Both the position numbers and the translations under genes were made by a program. Shown here piece after piece: positions 35,444 to 45,620 of a stretch of DNA of 64,000 nucleotides. The DNA comes from Bacteroidales bacterium (lineage in GTDB: Bacteria; Bacteroidota; Bacteroidia; Bacteroidales; WCHB1-69), in assembly GCA_024685175.1 (NCBI GenBank), contig JAIKWD010000027.1, forward strand, positions 1 to 64,000, given 5' to 3'. The notes beneath the pieces are model-generated. The model had not been told where the DNA came from, did not search any database, and was given only the letters and a program-made list of their open reading frames with translations. The number at the start of each line of letters is the position of its first letter. Position 1 is the stretch's first letter.

Positions 35444-36499
35444 ATGAATAGAGGAGCACATATTAAACGATTCGCGATTATTCTATTCTTCGCCGTCTTT
35501 GCGGGAGGGGTATGCCATGCACAAGATGACGTGCAATTTACTTTATTCCCCTGGGCTAGTTCATATTTCAATGCCGGTGCTATAGGCGAACAAAGCAATA
35601 CTTTGTGCTTTACGGCTATATACAATAATAAGTATTTAGGATGGAATGATGTTTATATGCAAGGAGATTCGCTCATGAAGGATAAAACTGCTCCTCAAGA
35701 CTTCATGTTCAGCATAGAATCTTACTTGAAAAAGCTGAAGGGGTCATTGGGCCTGACCATCACAAACGATATTATTGGTTACTATAATAATGTGGGCATT
35801 AAGTTGGGATATTCCTACAAACTGAGAATTGGTGCGGGGCATCTCGGCATCGGAGCTCAAGTGTCCCTGTATAATCAGAAGTTGAAATCTTCCGATAGTT
35901 GGCGTCCAATACAGCCGGGAGACCCTGTTTTGGACCGTTTGGGCGAATCCACGATGGATCTTGATTTTAGCTTCGGCGTCCAATACAAAAGCGACCAATG
36001 GTACGCCGGTGTTGGTGTGACGCAAATCGCAAGTGCCTTTGATAAAAACAGAGTGCTCCGCCTAGCTGGCAACCAGGATTACATATCCCGTAATCCTCAA
36101 TTATACGTGCATGGCGGATATGACTGGATTGTACCAGCCAACCCCAACTGGGAAATTATCCCGCATGCTATGGTGAAAACCGACTTTAAGACGTACCAGA
36201 TCGACATTATGGGTTTGGTCCGTTACAATGGAGTCTTCTGGGGTGGTCTGGGTTATCGTCTCAACGATAATGTCAACCTTATCTTTGGCGCACGGCCGTT
36301 CCATAACTCCTCCAATGTCTTCTTGAAAGGTTTGGAGGCGGCAGTGTCTTATGGTATCACAGCGAATAACCTCGGATATCGCGTAAATCGTAGCTTTGGT
36401 GATGTGGAAGTTATGGTTAGATATTGTTTCGACATCTATAAACCAGAGGTGTTTTCAGGCTATGGATCTACACGAAATATCTACAAAAATCAATACTAA
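35444..36499 (+). CDS. porP: PorP/SprF family T9SS outer-membrane protein
   Basis: 351 residues with a signal peptide (MNRGAHIKRFAIILFFAVFAGGVCHA). The mature part matches the PorP/SprF family: early WASSYFNAGAIGEQSNT, then repeated barrel strands with GYSYKLRIGAGHLGIGAQ and GLGYRLNDNVNLIFGARPF. PorP-type proteins anchor the PorK-PorN ring or connect it with PorE in the outer membrane. First gene of porP-K-L-M-N, the canonical order. The gap to porK is 48 bases. Confidence 0.92.
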   Translation: MNRGAHIKRFAIILFFAVFAGGVCHAQDDVQFTLFPWASSYFNAGAIGEQSNTLCFTAIYNNKYLGWNDVYMQGDSLMKDKTAPQDFMFSIESYLKKLKGSLGLTITNDIIGYYNNVGIKLGYSYKLRIGAGHLGIGAQVSLYNQKLKSSDSWRPIQPGDPVLDRLGESTMDLDFSFGVQYKSDQWYAGVGVTQIASAFDKNRVLRLAGNQDYISRNPQLYVHGGYDWIVPANPNWEIIPHAMVKTDFKTYQIDIMGLVRYNGVFWGGLGYRLNDNVNLIFGARPFHNSSNVFLKGLEAAVSYGITANNLGYRVNRSFGDVEVMVRYCFDIYKPEVFSGYGSTRNIYKNQY

Positions 36500-36547
36500 A
36501 AAATAAAAAAGTACATTCTACGTTAAGAAAATACTAAACTAAATAAT

Positions 36548-37978
36548 ATGAAAAGGGTAATTTTAATGCTCGCAGTGACGATGGTAGTTCTCACGTCCTG
36601 CAACAACGGAGGCGACGGCCAATTGGTCGGCGTTAAAGATCGTCCCGAAATATTGGACAATGAACCGTATGGCATGGTGTATATTCCTACGGGCCACTAT
36701 ATTATGGGTGGCGGCGACCAGGATGTGCCTTTCGCCCTGACGCAACAGTCCAAAAACGTAACTATCGCGGCTTTCTGGATGGACGAGACGGAAATCACCA
36801 ACAATGAGTACCGTCAGTTCGTTTATTGGGTACGCGATTCCTTGGCCCACGTACTGTTGGGTGACGCTGAAATCGACGATGCCGAGAAATACGGACATTA
36901 CCTGAAATATACCAAAGGTGAGAATGAAGGCGAAATTATCGAGCCTAAACTCATCAACTGGAAAGAGGAAATTCCGTGGGATTCCGACAACGAAGAGGTG
37001 CAAGCCGCATTGAGCCCCTTGTTTAACAAGGTGAACACTCGCTTCTACCACTATCGTCCTAATTCTACCAATGTCTCAATGTACAATTATGAGTATTGGT
37101 GGTATGACTATCGCAACTACCGCGATCCGAAGAATACGGATGATTTTGGCGCTTCTACTAAGGAATTTGACAAAGATGCTGGCGAATATGGCGGTTTGTA
37201 CGCCAACCGCCCGAGCAGTGTCGGCTCCGGCTATCAACGCTTCATCAAACACGAAGTGGTCAACATCTATCCTGACACCCTTTGCTGGGCACATGATTTT
37301 GTGTACTCTTACAATGAGCCTATGGTGCTGAACTATTTTGCTAACCCTCAATACGATAATTACCCGGTCGTAGGCGTTAGCTGGCAGCAGGCTAAGGCAT
37401 TCTCTTACTGGAGAACTCAATTGAGAATGTCATGGCTCTCCTCTCGTGATTATGCCGTTGAACAAGAATTCAGACTTCCTTCCGAAGCTGAATGGGAATG
37501 GGCTGCCCGTGGCGGCAATGCCTTGACCACTTACCCGTGGGGCGGTATCTATCCGATGAATAGCAACGGCTGCTTCTTGAGCAACTTCAAACCCCAAAGA
37601 GGTAACTATATTGCCGACGATAACTTCTATCCGAGCATCGTCGCACATTATTATCCTAACGATTGGGGCTTGTTCGACATGAGCGGCAACGTGGCAGAAT
37701 GGTGCGAGGACGCATTCGATAAGTCCGCCACCAACTTTACACACGACATGAACCCGCAGTATACGTACTACGCTAAGAAAGATGACTCTCCCGCTAAGAA
37801 GAGAAAAGTTATCCGTGGCGGTTCCTGGAAAGACGTAAGCTACTATACCACTGTCTATGCCAGAACCTATGAGTATCAAGATACCTGTAAGTCATACGTG
37901 GGATTCCGTAATGTACAATCCTATATGGGGCGTCAAAGAGGCGACAACTCATCCAAGAGTGCTTCCCATATTTACTAG
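36548..37978 (+). CDS. porK: T9SS ring lipoprotein PorK/GldK
   Basis: 476 residues. The signal sequence ends in a lipobox (VVLTSC, lipidated C18). The body is a formylglycine-generating-enzyme (SUMF1-like) fold: YGMVYIPTGHYIMGGGD, WMDETEITNNEYRQF, FRLPSEAEWEWAARGG, DMSGNVAEWCED and RGGSWKD. It forms the periplasmic ring with PorN, tethered to the outer membrane. A long insertion at about residues 100-230 is normal for GldK. The porL gene follows after 50 bases. Confidence 0.96.
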   Translation: MKRVILMLAVTMVVLTSCNNGGDGQLVGVKDRPEILDNEPYGMVYIPTGHYIMGGGDQDVPFALTQQSKNVTIAAFWMDETEITNNEYRQFVYWVRDSLAHVLLGDAEIDDAEKYGHYLKYTKGENEGEIIEPKLINWKEEIPWDSDNEEVQAALSPLFNKVNTRFYHYRPNSTNVSMYNYEYWWYDYRNYRDPKNTDDFGASTKEFDKDAGEYGGLYANRPSSVGSGYQRFIKHEVVNIYPDTLCWAHDFVYSYNEPMVLNYFANPQYDNYPVVGVSWQQAKAFSYWRTQLRMSWLSSRDYAVEQEFRLPSEAEWEWAARGGNALTTYPWGGIYPMNSNGCFLSNFKPQRGNYIADDNFYPSIVAHYYPNDWGLFDMSGNVAEWCEDAFDKSATNFTHDMNPQYTYYAKKDDSPAKKRKVIRGGSWKDVSYYTTVYARTYEYQDTCKSYVGFRNVQSYMGRQRGDNSSKSASHIY

Positions 37979-38028
37979 AATTTTCAATAATAATTTAATA
38001 ATAACATTAACCTAAATTTCAAAAAAAA

Positions 38029-38748
38029 ATGAACGGTATTGACAGATTAGTTAGAACAAACGGTTACAAGAACTTCATGGCCAAGCTGTATGGCTGGGGC
38101 GCTGCAGTAGTTATCCTTGGTGCATTGTTCAAGATTTTGCACTGGCCAGGCGCTAACATCATGCTTATGGCAGGTATGTTCACCGAGTCTATTATATTCT
38201 TCTTCTCAGCTTTTGAGCCACTCCACGTGGAGTACAACTGGTCTTTGGTATATCCCGAATTAGCTATCGCTGATGAGGTCGTAGAGACCCCCAAACGTGA
38301 AAGAAAGAAAGCTGTTCAAGGTGAAACCCCGACCCAACAACTTGACAAAATGTTGGAAGAGGCCAAGATTGGTCCCGAACTCATTGAGAGTTTGGCAACC
38401 GGCATGCGCAATTTGAGCGACAATGCCCGTAAGTTGGCAGGTGTCTCCGATGCTGCTGTCGCCACCGATGGCTTTGTCGGAAATATGACCAAGGCCGCTG
38501 AATCCGTTCGTAATCTTACTCTCAAATATGATAAAGTTGCCGCTTCCCTTGATACCGATGGTACAGCTGCAACAGCATATGTGGAGAGCCTCAAGAAAGC
38601 TACTAACGCTGTCAATCAATTGACCGCTGCTTATGAGCAAACCACGACTTATAAGGCAGAAATGGATAAATTGACCAACAATATTGCCGCCCTGAGCAAG
38701 GTTTATGGTAATATGCTGGCAGCTATGGGTGTCAACCCCAATAAATAA
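38029..38748 (+). CDS. porL: T9SS motor protein PorL/GldL
   Basis: 239 residues. Two N-terminal transmembrane helices (about 20-38 and 42-62) carry the charged residues expected for proton coupling: K35 in FKILHWPG and E53 in GMFTESIIFFF. The cytoplasmic C-terminal ~170 residues are helical. With PorM it forms the proton-driven rotary motor of T9SS in the inner membrane. Length slightly below the P. gingivalis protein. No missing key residue. Confidence 0.95.
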   Translation: MNGIDRLVRTNGYKNFMAKLYGWGAAVVILGALFKILHWPGANIMLMAGMFTESIIFFFSAFEPLHVEYNWSLVYPELAIADEVVETPKRERKKAVQGETPTQQLDKMLEEAKIGPELIESLATGMRNLSDNARKLAGVSDAAVATDGFVGNMTKAAESVRNLTLKYDKVAASLDTDGTAATAYVESLKKATNAVNQLTAAYEQTTTYKAEMDKLTNNIAALSKVYGNMLAAMGVNPNK

Positions 38749-38794
38749 TCTCAATCATTAAACTCTTATTTCTAACTTAAACATTTTATAGAAA

Positions 38795-40405
38795 ATGGGT
38801 GCAACAAATTGTCCGGAGACCCCGCGACAGAAAATGATTCAGATGATGTATTTGGTCTACACCGCTATGTTGGCCTTGAATGTGTCCGCGGACATCTTGA
38901 ACGCTTTCATTGTGGTGGACGACACCTTGCAAACTTCCACGCGTAATGCGACTCACCAAAATTCAAACGACTACAACTGGTTTGAACAACAAAAGCTCCT
39001 TCTTGGTGAAGCTAAGATTCATGACGCATATGTCAGTGCTCAGTCTCTGAAAAAGCAAACCAACGAGATGGTTAGCTACATCGAGAATCTTAAGAAAGAC
39101 CTCATCATGTACGTGGATGGTGACACCCTCGTCGAAGTGAAGGGTCCGGATGGCAAAAAAACCAAGGTTGCCGCCACCGTGGCTACGATGAAATCCAAGG
39201 AAAATTTCGATAAACCTTCGGACTACATGATTAATAAAGGCCACGGAAAAGAGCTGAAAAACAAGATCCTTGCCTATAAGAAAAATATTCTTAAAATGGT
39301 AAAAGCTGCAGATCGGGAACGTCTTTCTAAAGCTATCGGCCTTGATGTAGAACAAAAGTACAATAAAGAAGGTGCAACGCAAACTTGGGAAGAACACAAC
39401 TTCGATCATATCATTGCCGCTGCTGCCATTACCTTGTTGAACAAGGAAGTGGGAGAGGTGCGCAATGCAGAGTCTTTGATACTCAACTACTTGAAACAAT
39501 CCATCAGCGCTGACGACTTTAAGTTTGACCATGTGGAAGGCCGCGCCATCCCGAAATCCCAAATTGTATTCTCGGGTGATAGCTATGAGGCTGACATTAT
39601 TGTGGCCGCTTACGACACCAAGTCCACTCCTGAGGTTTACTATAAGACTGGCGTTGATACCCTGACTGAAGAACAACTGGGTGGTGCTACCAAACTTGAA
39701 GGCGAGAATGGTCTTGTAAAACTCAAGTTAGGCGCCGGCGGTTTAGGCGAGATGAAATATGCCGGTTTGATCAAGGTTATCGGACCTAATGGCGAGCCTA
39801 AATATTATGGCTTCAAGGACAAATATATGGTCATGAAACCTTCTGCTACAATCGCTGCGGACAAGATGAACGTGCTCTATGCTGGTATTAACAACCCTAT
39901 ATCTGTTTCAGGTCCATCCAATAACATGAGCGTTAGTTTCCCTGGTTGTAGCGTATCTGGCAGTAGCGGTAAATATAACGTGTCCGTTCCTGTTAGCATG
40001 ATTGGCAAAACAGTTAACGCAACTGTTTCCATGGATGGTAGAAGTATGGGCTCGACAGTGTTCCGCGTAAAGAAAGTTCCTAACCCACGTGCTGTGTTAG
40101 GTGCTGGCATTCGTGGTGGTAAACGTGCCAAAGGTGAATTGCTCGCCAACCCTGTTATCCGTGCAACTATGGGTGAAGACTTTGCCTATGACTTAAAGTG
40201 GGGTGTATCTTCCTTCCGCGTCATCTTCGTGAGCAAAGGTATGGAAGATCCCGCTATGGCTTGCCAAGGCGGTGCCCTCTCAGAAGCCGTGAAGGCTAAG
40301 ATCCAAAGATCCCCTGCTAACACTGTAATCTACTTTACCGACATTAAAGCATCGTCTGAAGCCGGTACCCGTACGCTGGATGAATTTTCAGTCCGTATTA
40401 GATAA
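38795..40405 (+). CDS. porM: T9SS motor shaft protein PorM/GldM
   Basis: 536 residues. A short cytoplasmic start (MGATNCPETPRQKMIQMMYLV) leads into one inner-membrane helix (~residues 17-38), then a long periplasmic part of four domains typical of GldM, with a helical D1 and beta-rich D2 to D4 (SGPSNNMSVSFPGC, FRVKKVPNPRAVLG). It spans the periplasm from PorL to the PorK-PorN ring. Order and spacing (46 bases after porL, 24 before porN) are canonical. Confidence 0.96.
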   Translation: MGATNCPETPRQKMIQMMYLVYTAMLALNVSADILNAFIVVDDTLQTSTRNATHQNSNDYNWFEQQKLLLGEAKIHDAYVSAQSLKKQTNEMVSYIENLKKDLIMYVDGDTLVEVKGPDGKKTKVAATVATMKSKENFDKPSDYMINKGHGKELKNKILAYKKNILKMVKAADRERLSKAIGLDVEQKYNKEGATQTWEEHNFDHIIAAAAITLLNKEVGEVRNAESLILNYLKQSISADDFKFDHVEGRAIPKSQIVFSGDSYEADIIVAAYDTKSTPEVYYKTGVDTLTEEQLGGATKLEGENGLVKLKLGAGGLGEMKYAGLIKVIGPNGEPKYYGFKDKYMVMKPSATIAADKMNVLYAGINNPISVSGPSNNMSVSFPGCSVSGSSGKYNVSVPVSMIGKTVNATVSMDGRSMGSTVFRVKKVPNPRAVLGAGIRGGKRAKGELLANPVIRATMGEDFAYDLKWGVSSFRVIFVSKGMEDPAMACQGGALSEAVKAKIQRSPANTVIYFTDIKASSEAGTRTLDEFSVRIR

Positions 40406-40429
40406 TTCTATCAAAAAACAATATTTATT

Positions 40430-41377
40430 ATGAAAAAGTTTGGTTTATTATTATTAGGTGTTTTAGCTGCCACATTCGTCTTCGCACAAGAAGACGAGAC
40501 GGGTAGCACGATGAACCAGCCTGTTCGCAAACCTGTGGAATTTGGCTGGGAACAGGTCGACGTGGGCGACTTCTCCGACCCGGTGGCCTATCCGCCCATC
40601 CGTCAAGCTGACGTGATGTATTATTATACCATTTGGAGAAATGTTGATTTGCGCGAAAAGGTTAACCACCCGCTCTATTTCCCGACGGAGACCAGAGGCA
40701 CGTGGAGAAGCCTGGCACAAACTATCTTCGATGCTGTTGATCTCAATAACCCCGAAAAGACCGAAGGCGTGCTTCCCGTCTATGCAGATGAGATGTGTAC
40801 CGTTCCGTTTTCTCGTGATGAGATCAGAGGTAATCTTTCCGAGGTTTCCCAAATTCCTGAAATTGACATCGAGACCGGTGAGGAAATCGGTATGAAAGAG
40901 ATGGTGATTGAGTATGAACCCAAACAAGTCATCTCTTACAACGTAAAAGAAGTTTGGTACTTCGACAAACAAGCCTCCAAATTCTACGTCCAGATTCTCG
41001 AAATCGAACCTATCATCGAGCACGAACGTGCTAATAACTCTTTTGATTTTTACGATGAGGGAAGTGGTAATCAAGAAGACGAGGAAGATGTTCGTGGTAC
41101 TATGATGAAGAAGAGAGTGGGCTATATCTATTATAATGAGCTCAGACCCTTCTTAGCTAAACAGGAAGTCTTCAATGTGAAAAACAATGCTCAGCGTCTG
41201 TCTTTTGACGATTTGCTGACATGGAAGAGAGACTTCACTAGCTACATCTATAAAGAAGCGAATGTCTATGACCGTGATATTGCCGATTATATCGCCAACT
41301 CACGCGACCAACGCCTCGAGTCTGAAAAGATTACGGACAAACTTCGTACCATCGAAAGCGATCTCTGGGCTTTCTAG
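40430..41377 (+). CDS. porN: T9SS ring protein PorN/GldN
   Basis: 315 residues with a signal peptide (MKKFGLLLLGVLAATFVFA). It shows the PorN/GldN pattern: RQADVMYYYTIWRNVDLREKVNHPLYFP, in key residues IWR-DLREK-NHP, then VWYFDKQASKFYVQILEIEP. It pairs with PorK in the periplasmic ring. Last gene of the operon; a strong terminator begins 31 bases after the stop. Confidence 0.95.
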   Translation: MKKFGLLLLGVLAATFVFAQEDETGSTMNQPVRKPVEFGWEQVDVGDFSDPVAYPPIRQADVMYYYTIWRNVDLREKVNHPLYFPTETRGTWRSLAQTIFDAVDLNNPEKTEGVLPVYADEMCTVPFSRDEIRGNLSEVSQIPEIDIETGEEIGMKEMVIEYEPKQVISYNVKEVWYFDKQASKFYVQILEIEPIIEHERANNSFDFYDEGSGNQEDEEDVRGTMMKKRVGYIYYNELRPFLAKQEVFNVKNNAQRLSFDDLLTWKRDFTSYIYKEANVYDRDIADYIANSRDQRLESEKITDKLRTIESDLWAF

Positions 41378-41408
41378 CATACAAACTTTTTCATAATAAA
41401 TGTAATAG

Positions 41409-41436
41409 CGGGCGCCATTCGGCGCCCGTTTTTTTA
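41409..41436 (+). terminator. Intrinsic terminator after porN
   Basis: 8-bp stem CGGGCGCC / GGCGCCCG with loop ATTC and a T-tract of 7. It ends the T9SS operon and is followed at once by the hldD promoter. Confidence 0.92.
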
Positions 41437-41437
41437 T

Positions 41438-41445
41438 TACCTTTG
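41438..41445 (+). promoter_or_regulatory. Promoter -7 element of hldD
   Basis: TACCTTTG begins two bases after the terminator and ends 17 bases before the ATG at 41462. Confidence 0.65.
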
Positions 41446-41461
41446 CAGCAAATTCAAAACT

Positions 41462-42427
41462 ATGATTGTAATCACAGGTGCTGCCGGATTCATAGGCAGT
41501 TGCATGGCTGCGAAAATGAATGAAATGGGTCGTGATGATCTCATCTTGGTAGATGATTTTACTAAGGAGGCCAAACGCCCGAATTGGCAAGGCAAAAAGT
41601 ATGTCGACAAAATTCAACGCGATGCGTTCTTTGAGTGGGCTGAACATAATGCCAAGCATATCGATTGTATCATACACCTCGGAGCACGCACCGATACAAC
41701 CGAATTCGACTATTCTGTTTTTGAGGAACTCAACGTATACTATACCAAGCGCGTGTGGCACTTTGCGTCACAACATGGCATACCGTTGCTTTATGCCTCC
41801 TCCGCAGCCACCTATGGCGCTGGAGAGTTCGGCTATGAAGACGATGAACGACTCATCGATCGGTTGCAACCCCTTAATCCCTATGGCCGTTCCAAAAACG
41901 AAATTGACAAGTGGATACTCAAGCAGACAATAACACCGCCCTTCTGGTGCGGATTCAAGTTCTTTAATGTTTATGGCCCTAATGAGTACCACAAAGGCCG
42001 GATGGCTTCCGTCATCTTTCATTCCTTTAATCAGATCAAAGAGACTGGCAAGGTTCGGCTGTTTAAATCCCATAGACCTGACTATGAGGACGGACAGCAA
42101 TTGCGTGATTTTGTGTATGTCAAAGATGTTGTCAGAGTGCTCTATTGGTTTACACAGCATCACCCTCGTAATGGCATCTACAATCTCGGCACAGGCTGCG
42201 CTCGTCCATTCTTGACCTTGGCTGAATCCACGTTTAAAGCCATGGGGCTGGAACCTAATATTGAATTCATAGATATGCCAGATGATATTCGCGATAAATA
42301 CCAGTATTTCACGGAAGCATCTATAAAAAAAATGCGGTCCATGGGTTATAGAAGAAGCTTCTATGCCCTGGAAGATGGCGTAAAATCCTATGTTTCAAAA
42401 TATTTGTTAAAAGATAATTATTTTTGA
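41462..42427 (+). CDS. hldD: ADP-L-glycero-D-manno-heptose-6-epimerase
   Basis: 321 residues of the extended short-chain dehydrogenase family. The nucleotide-binding GAAGFIGS lies at residues 6-13, and the catalytic Tyr-Lys is in NPYGRSKNEID. Heptose-epimerase blocks TDTTEFDYSVFEELN, FKFFNVYGPNEYHKGRMASV and QLRDFVYVKDV are present. It makes ADP-L-glycero-D-manno-heptose for lipopolysaccharide core, so the organism probably has heptose-containing LPS. Single gene with its own promoter. Confidence 0.93.
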   Translation: MIVITGAAGFIGSCMAAKMNEMGRDDLILVDDFTKEAKRPNWQGKKYVDKIQRDAFFEWAEHNAKHIDCIIHLGARTDTTEFDYSVFEELNVYYTKRVWHFASQHGIPLLYASSAATYGAGEFGYEDDERLIDRLQPLNPYGRSKNEIDKWILKQTITPPFWCGFKFFNVYGPNEYHKGRMASVIFHSFNQIKETGKVRLFKSHRPDYEDGQQLRDFVYVKDVVRVLYWFTQHHPRNGIYNLGTGCARPFLTLAESTFKAMGLEPNIEFIDMPDDIRDKYQYFTEASIKKMRSMGYRRSFYALEDGVKSYVSKYLLKDNYF

Positions 42428-42486
42428 GGTTGATAAATTATTTTTATTGGAGTAAGAAAAAACAAGGGTTTGCGTCAAAAATTTGC

Positions 42487-42494
42487 TATTTTTG
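42487..42494 (+). promoter_or_regulatory. Promoter -7 element of recQ
   Basis: TATTTTTG, 73 bases before the ATG at 42568. Confidence 0.6.
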
Positions 42495-42567
42495 TTTTTC
42501 GTAAAAACAAGCATTCATTACACTATTAATAACTATAAAGACCTGGCATTAAAATACCCTTTTGCGA

Positions 42568-44772
42568 ATGAAAAAATTTACAGACAAGGAGATTCATCAG
42601 ACACTGAAAACTGTCTTTGGTTTTGATAAGTTTAAAGGTGACCAGTTGAAGATTGTTAAGGCCTTACTCAAGGGCAAAGACTGTTTTGTAATCATGCCCA
42701 CCGGCGGCGGAAAGTCGCTCTGTTATCAACTTCCCGCTTTGATGAAAGATGGTACAGCCATTATTATCTCACCCTTGATCGCACTAATGAAGAATCAAGT
42801 GGATGCCATCCGCGGTTTTGGAGCCGAAAATGGCATTGCCCATTTTCTCAATTCCTCCTTATCCAAGGTGGAAATCAATGAGGTGAAACAAGACTTGCTC
42901 TCCGGAAAGACCAAACTGCTGTATGTCGCCCCGGAATCCCTTACTAAGGAAGAAAATGTGCAGTTCTTCCAGGATGTGCACATCTCTTTCTACGCCATAG
43001 ATGAAGCACATTGTATCTCCGAGTGGGGACACGATTTCCGTCCTGAATATCGAAGAATTCGTGCAATCATAGACAAGATAGGGCAAAAAGTGCCCGTTAT
43101 TGCACTTACCGCAACCGCAACCCCTAAAGTTCAAAGCGATATTCAGAAGAATCTCGGCATGGAAAAGGCCGAAGTGTTCATTTCTTCCTTTAACCGTCCC
43201 AATCTCTACTACGAAATCAGAGAGAAGACAAAAGACGTGGATAAAGAAGTCGTCAAGTTTATCAAGAACCACCCCGGAAAATCGGGTATTATCTATTGCC
43301 TGAGCCGGAAGAAAGTTGAGGAGCTGGCTACATTCTTGCAGGTCAACAAGATTCGAGCCCTGCCGTATCATGCAGGCTTGGACTCCAAGACCCGTGTGCA
43401 GAATCAGGATGACTTCCTGATGGAAAAGGCGGATGTCATTGTGGCAACCATAGCCTTCGGCATGGGTATCGACAAACCCGATGTCCGATATGTGATCCAC
43501 TACGATATGCCGAAGAGCCTGGAAGGCTATTACCAAGAGACCGGCCGCGCTGGCCGTGACGACGGCGAGGGTATCTGCATCGCTTTCTATGACTATAAAG
43601 ACCTCCATAAGTTGGAGAAGTTCTCCACAAAAAAATCCGTGGCCGAACAGGAGATTGTAAAAGAGCTGTTGGCAGAAACAGCTTCCTACGCTGAATCCAC
43701 CAGTTGTCGACGCAAACACCTGCTACACTATTTTGGTGAGGATTACGGAGAAGAGAATTGCCATAATTGCGACAATTGCAATCACCCTAAACCCAAAATG
43801 AACGCCTCTGAACAGATTGTGCTCGTACTCGAGGTGATTCAAACGGTTAAACAACAATTTAAAGAGGACCAGATTGTAGATATCATTACGGGCAACAAGA
43901 CCACCTCTATCGTTAAGTTTAAACATAATAAGCTCAAACAATTCGGCGAAGGCAGTGAATACGATGCCAAATTCTGGTCTAATATCGTTCGCTTGGCTAT
44001 TTTTGACAATCTTATTGTTAAAGATGTGGAAAATTATGGTCTTCTTAAGATCACGCCCAAAGGCGAAAAGTATATGGTGAACCCATATTCTATCCAAACT
44101 ATCAAACCAGTGACTGATAAGGATGAAGATGAAAGTGACGATATTGAGAGCAGTGCTGTGGGAGGCGTGGAGGATGCCTTCGATGCCACTTTGTTTAGTC
44201 TGTTGAAAGACTTGCGCAAAGATATCTCCAAGGACGAAGGTATACCACCGTTTGTCATTTTCCAAGACCCGTCGCTCGAAGATATGTGTATCCAATATCC
44301 TATTACTATGGAGGAGATGACACATATCGCCGGCGTAGGCGTGGGCAAGGCCCAAAAATATGGAAAACGCTTCATCGAGCTCATTAAGAACTATGTGGAT
44401 GAGAATGAGATAGAACGTCCTCAAGACTTTGTGGTTCGCTCCGTGGTCAAGAAATCGGCTATCAAGGTGTTCATCATTCAATGTATTGACCGCAAGTTGA
44501 GCTTCGATGATATCGCCCGGGCAAAAGGTCTTGACATGAATGAATTGTTGACGGAAATTGAGATGATTGTGTCTTCCGGCACGAAAATTGATATTTCCTA
44601 CTACATCGATGAAGAAATCGAAACCTATCAGCAGGAAGAGATTCTTGATTATTTCGCTACCGCTGAGTCTGACTCCGTCGAGTTGGCACTCAAGGAATTG
44701 GGCGAGGATGATTATACCGAAGAGGAGATACGTGTTATGAGAATCAAATATCTCTCTGACGTAGGTAACTAA
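42568..44772 (+). CDS. recQ: ATP-dependent DNA helicase RecQ
   Basis: 734 residues from the ATG at 42568 (a TTG lies six bases earlier). Walker A MPTGGGKSLCYQLPA, DEAH box DEAHCISEWGHDFRPEY, SAT-like LTATATPK and motif VI YYQETGRAGRDD are all intact. The zinc cysteines (SCRRKHLL ... ENCHNCDNC), winged helix and an HRDC domain follow. The extra C-terminal ~100 residues (RKLSFDDIARAKGLDM...) look like a second winged-helix domain, as in other Bacteroidota RecQ. DNA repair and recombination. Confidence 0.95.
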   Translation: MKKFTDKEIHQTLKTVFGFDKFKGDQLKIVKALLKGKDCFVIMPTGGGKSLCYQLPALMKDGTAIIISPLIALMKNQVDAIRGFGAENGIAHFLNSSLSKVEINEVKQDLLSGKTKLLYVAPESLTKEENVQFFQDVHISFYAIDEAHCISEWGHDFRPEYRRIRAIIDKIGQKVPVIALTATATPKVQSDIQKNLGMEKAEVFISSFNRPNLYYEIREKTKDVDKEVVKFIKNHPGKSGIIYCLSRKKVEELATFLQVNKIRALPYHAGLDSKTRVQNQDDFLMEKADVIVATIAFGMGIDKPDVRYVIHYDMPKSLEGYYQETGRAGRDDGEGICIAFYDYKDLHKLEKFSTKKSVAEQEIVKELLAETASYAESTSCRRKHLLHYFGEDYGEENCHNCDNCNHPKPKMNASEQIVLVLEVIQTVKQQFKEDQIVDIITGNKTTSIVKFKHNKLKQFGEGSEYDAKFWSNIVRLAIFDNLIVKDVENYGLLKITPKGEKYMVNPYSIQTIKPVTDKDEDESDDIESSAVGGVEDAFDATLFSLLKDLRKDISKDEGIPPFVIFQDPSLEDMCIQYPITMEEMTHIAGVGVGKAQKYGKRFIELIKNYVDENEIERPQDFVVRSVVKKSAIKVFIIQCIDRKLSFDDIARAKGLDMNELLTEIEMIVSSGTKIDISYYIDEEIETYQQEEILDYFATAESDSVELALKELGEDDYTEEEIRVMRIKYLSDVGN

Positions 44773-44813
44773 TGAATTAATAAAAGAATTTTATAAACTG
44801 ATTTTAACTAAAA

Positions 44814-45617
44814 ATGGAAGAAAATAGAAAAATGGACAAGCCGATTGAAAATGTGGTGCCAGACGAAATGATGCCGGGCTTTTCAGCGGCCGAATCACAG
44901 AAAAAGGCGGAAAACGAGGCCAAAGATACGGTGGAACAGCTCGATTCGGAGCCCCACATGAACGGTGCCAGCGAGGACGGACAGAACCGGAATTCTTGCG
45001 AGAAAAAGAAGAAATGTTGCCATATAGGTCATTTGATCTTCGACTTGCTGCTTTTAGCAGCGGTGATTGCGTTGTTTATCCTACATTTTACAGGCAACAA
45101 GGAGAGGAAAGTGGATACGGTTGCGACCTCCGACAAGGCCGGCAACGGTTCCGTCGTCTATGTCAATATCGACACCGTCAACGAGCAATATGAGATGGTG
45201 GCCTTGCTGACCGACAGCATCGATGCCGAGAAGCAGCGCCAAACGGTACTTTTCCAGAATCGTCAGAAGACTTTGGAGAGCAAATTGGCTAACTACCAAC
45301 GTAATATCCAGTCCGGTCAACTCACTGCCCAACAGGCGCAGTACGCAGAGGCCTCCCTACAACAGGAGAGCCAGAAGTTGCAGAACGACTACCAGCAGGC
45401 CGTAGAGTCGCTGGAGGCTCGTTATGCCGCCGCTCTCGAACAAATCGCCGACTCCTTGCGCGCGGCCACCGCACGTGTCAACGCCCGCCATAACGCATCC
45501 TATGTCTTTACCTATGGCGCTGGCAGTCCGATGATCTCCGCCGACCCGACGATGGACATCACCAAAGAGGTGGTCGAAGAACTCAACAAACCGTTCAAAT
45601 CCAAACGCAAGAAGTAG
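44814..45617 (+). CDS. Membrane-anchored OmpH/Skp-like protein
   Basis: 267 residues. About 75 acidic, disordered cytoplasmic residues end in a Cys/Lys stretch (CEKKKKCCHIG). One transmembrane helix follows (~residues 79-96), then an OmpH/Skp domain: VVYVNIDTVNEQYEMV, a long coiled coil (~140-220), and an ordered C-terminus. Skp is normally a soluble periplasmic chaperone for outer-membrane proteins; here it seems tethered to the inner membrane. The YwqK gene begins three bases after the stop, so the two are one operon. Confidence 0.82.
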   Translation: MEENRKMDKPIENVVPDEMMPGFSAAESQKKAENEAKDTVEQLDSEPHMNGASEDGQNRNSCEKKKKCCHIGHLIFDLLLLAAVIALFILHFTGNKERKVDTVATSDKAGNGSVVYVNIDTVNEQYEMVALLTDSIDAEKQRQTVLFQNRQKTLESKLANYQRNIQSGQLTAQQAQYAEASLQQESQKLQNDYQQAVESLEARYAAALEQIADSLRAATARVNARHNASYVFTYGAGSPMISADPTMDITKEVVEELNKPFKSKRKK

Positions 45618-45620
45618 CAG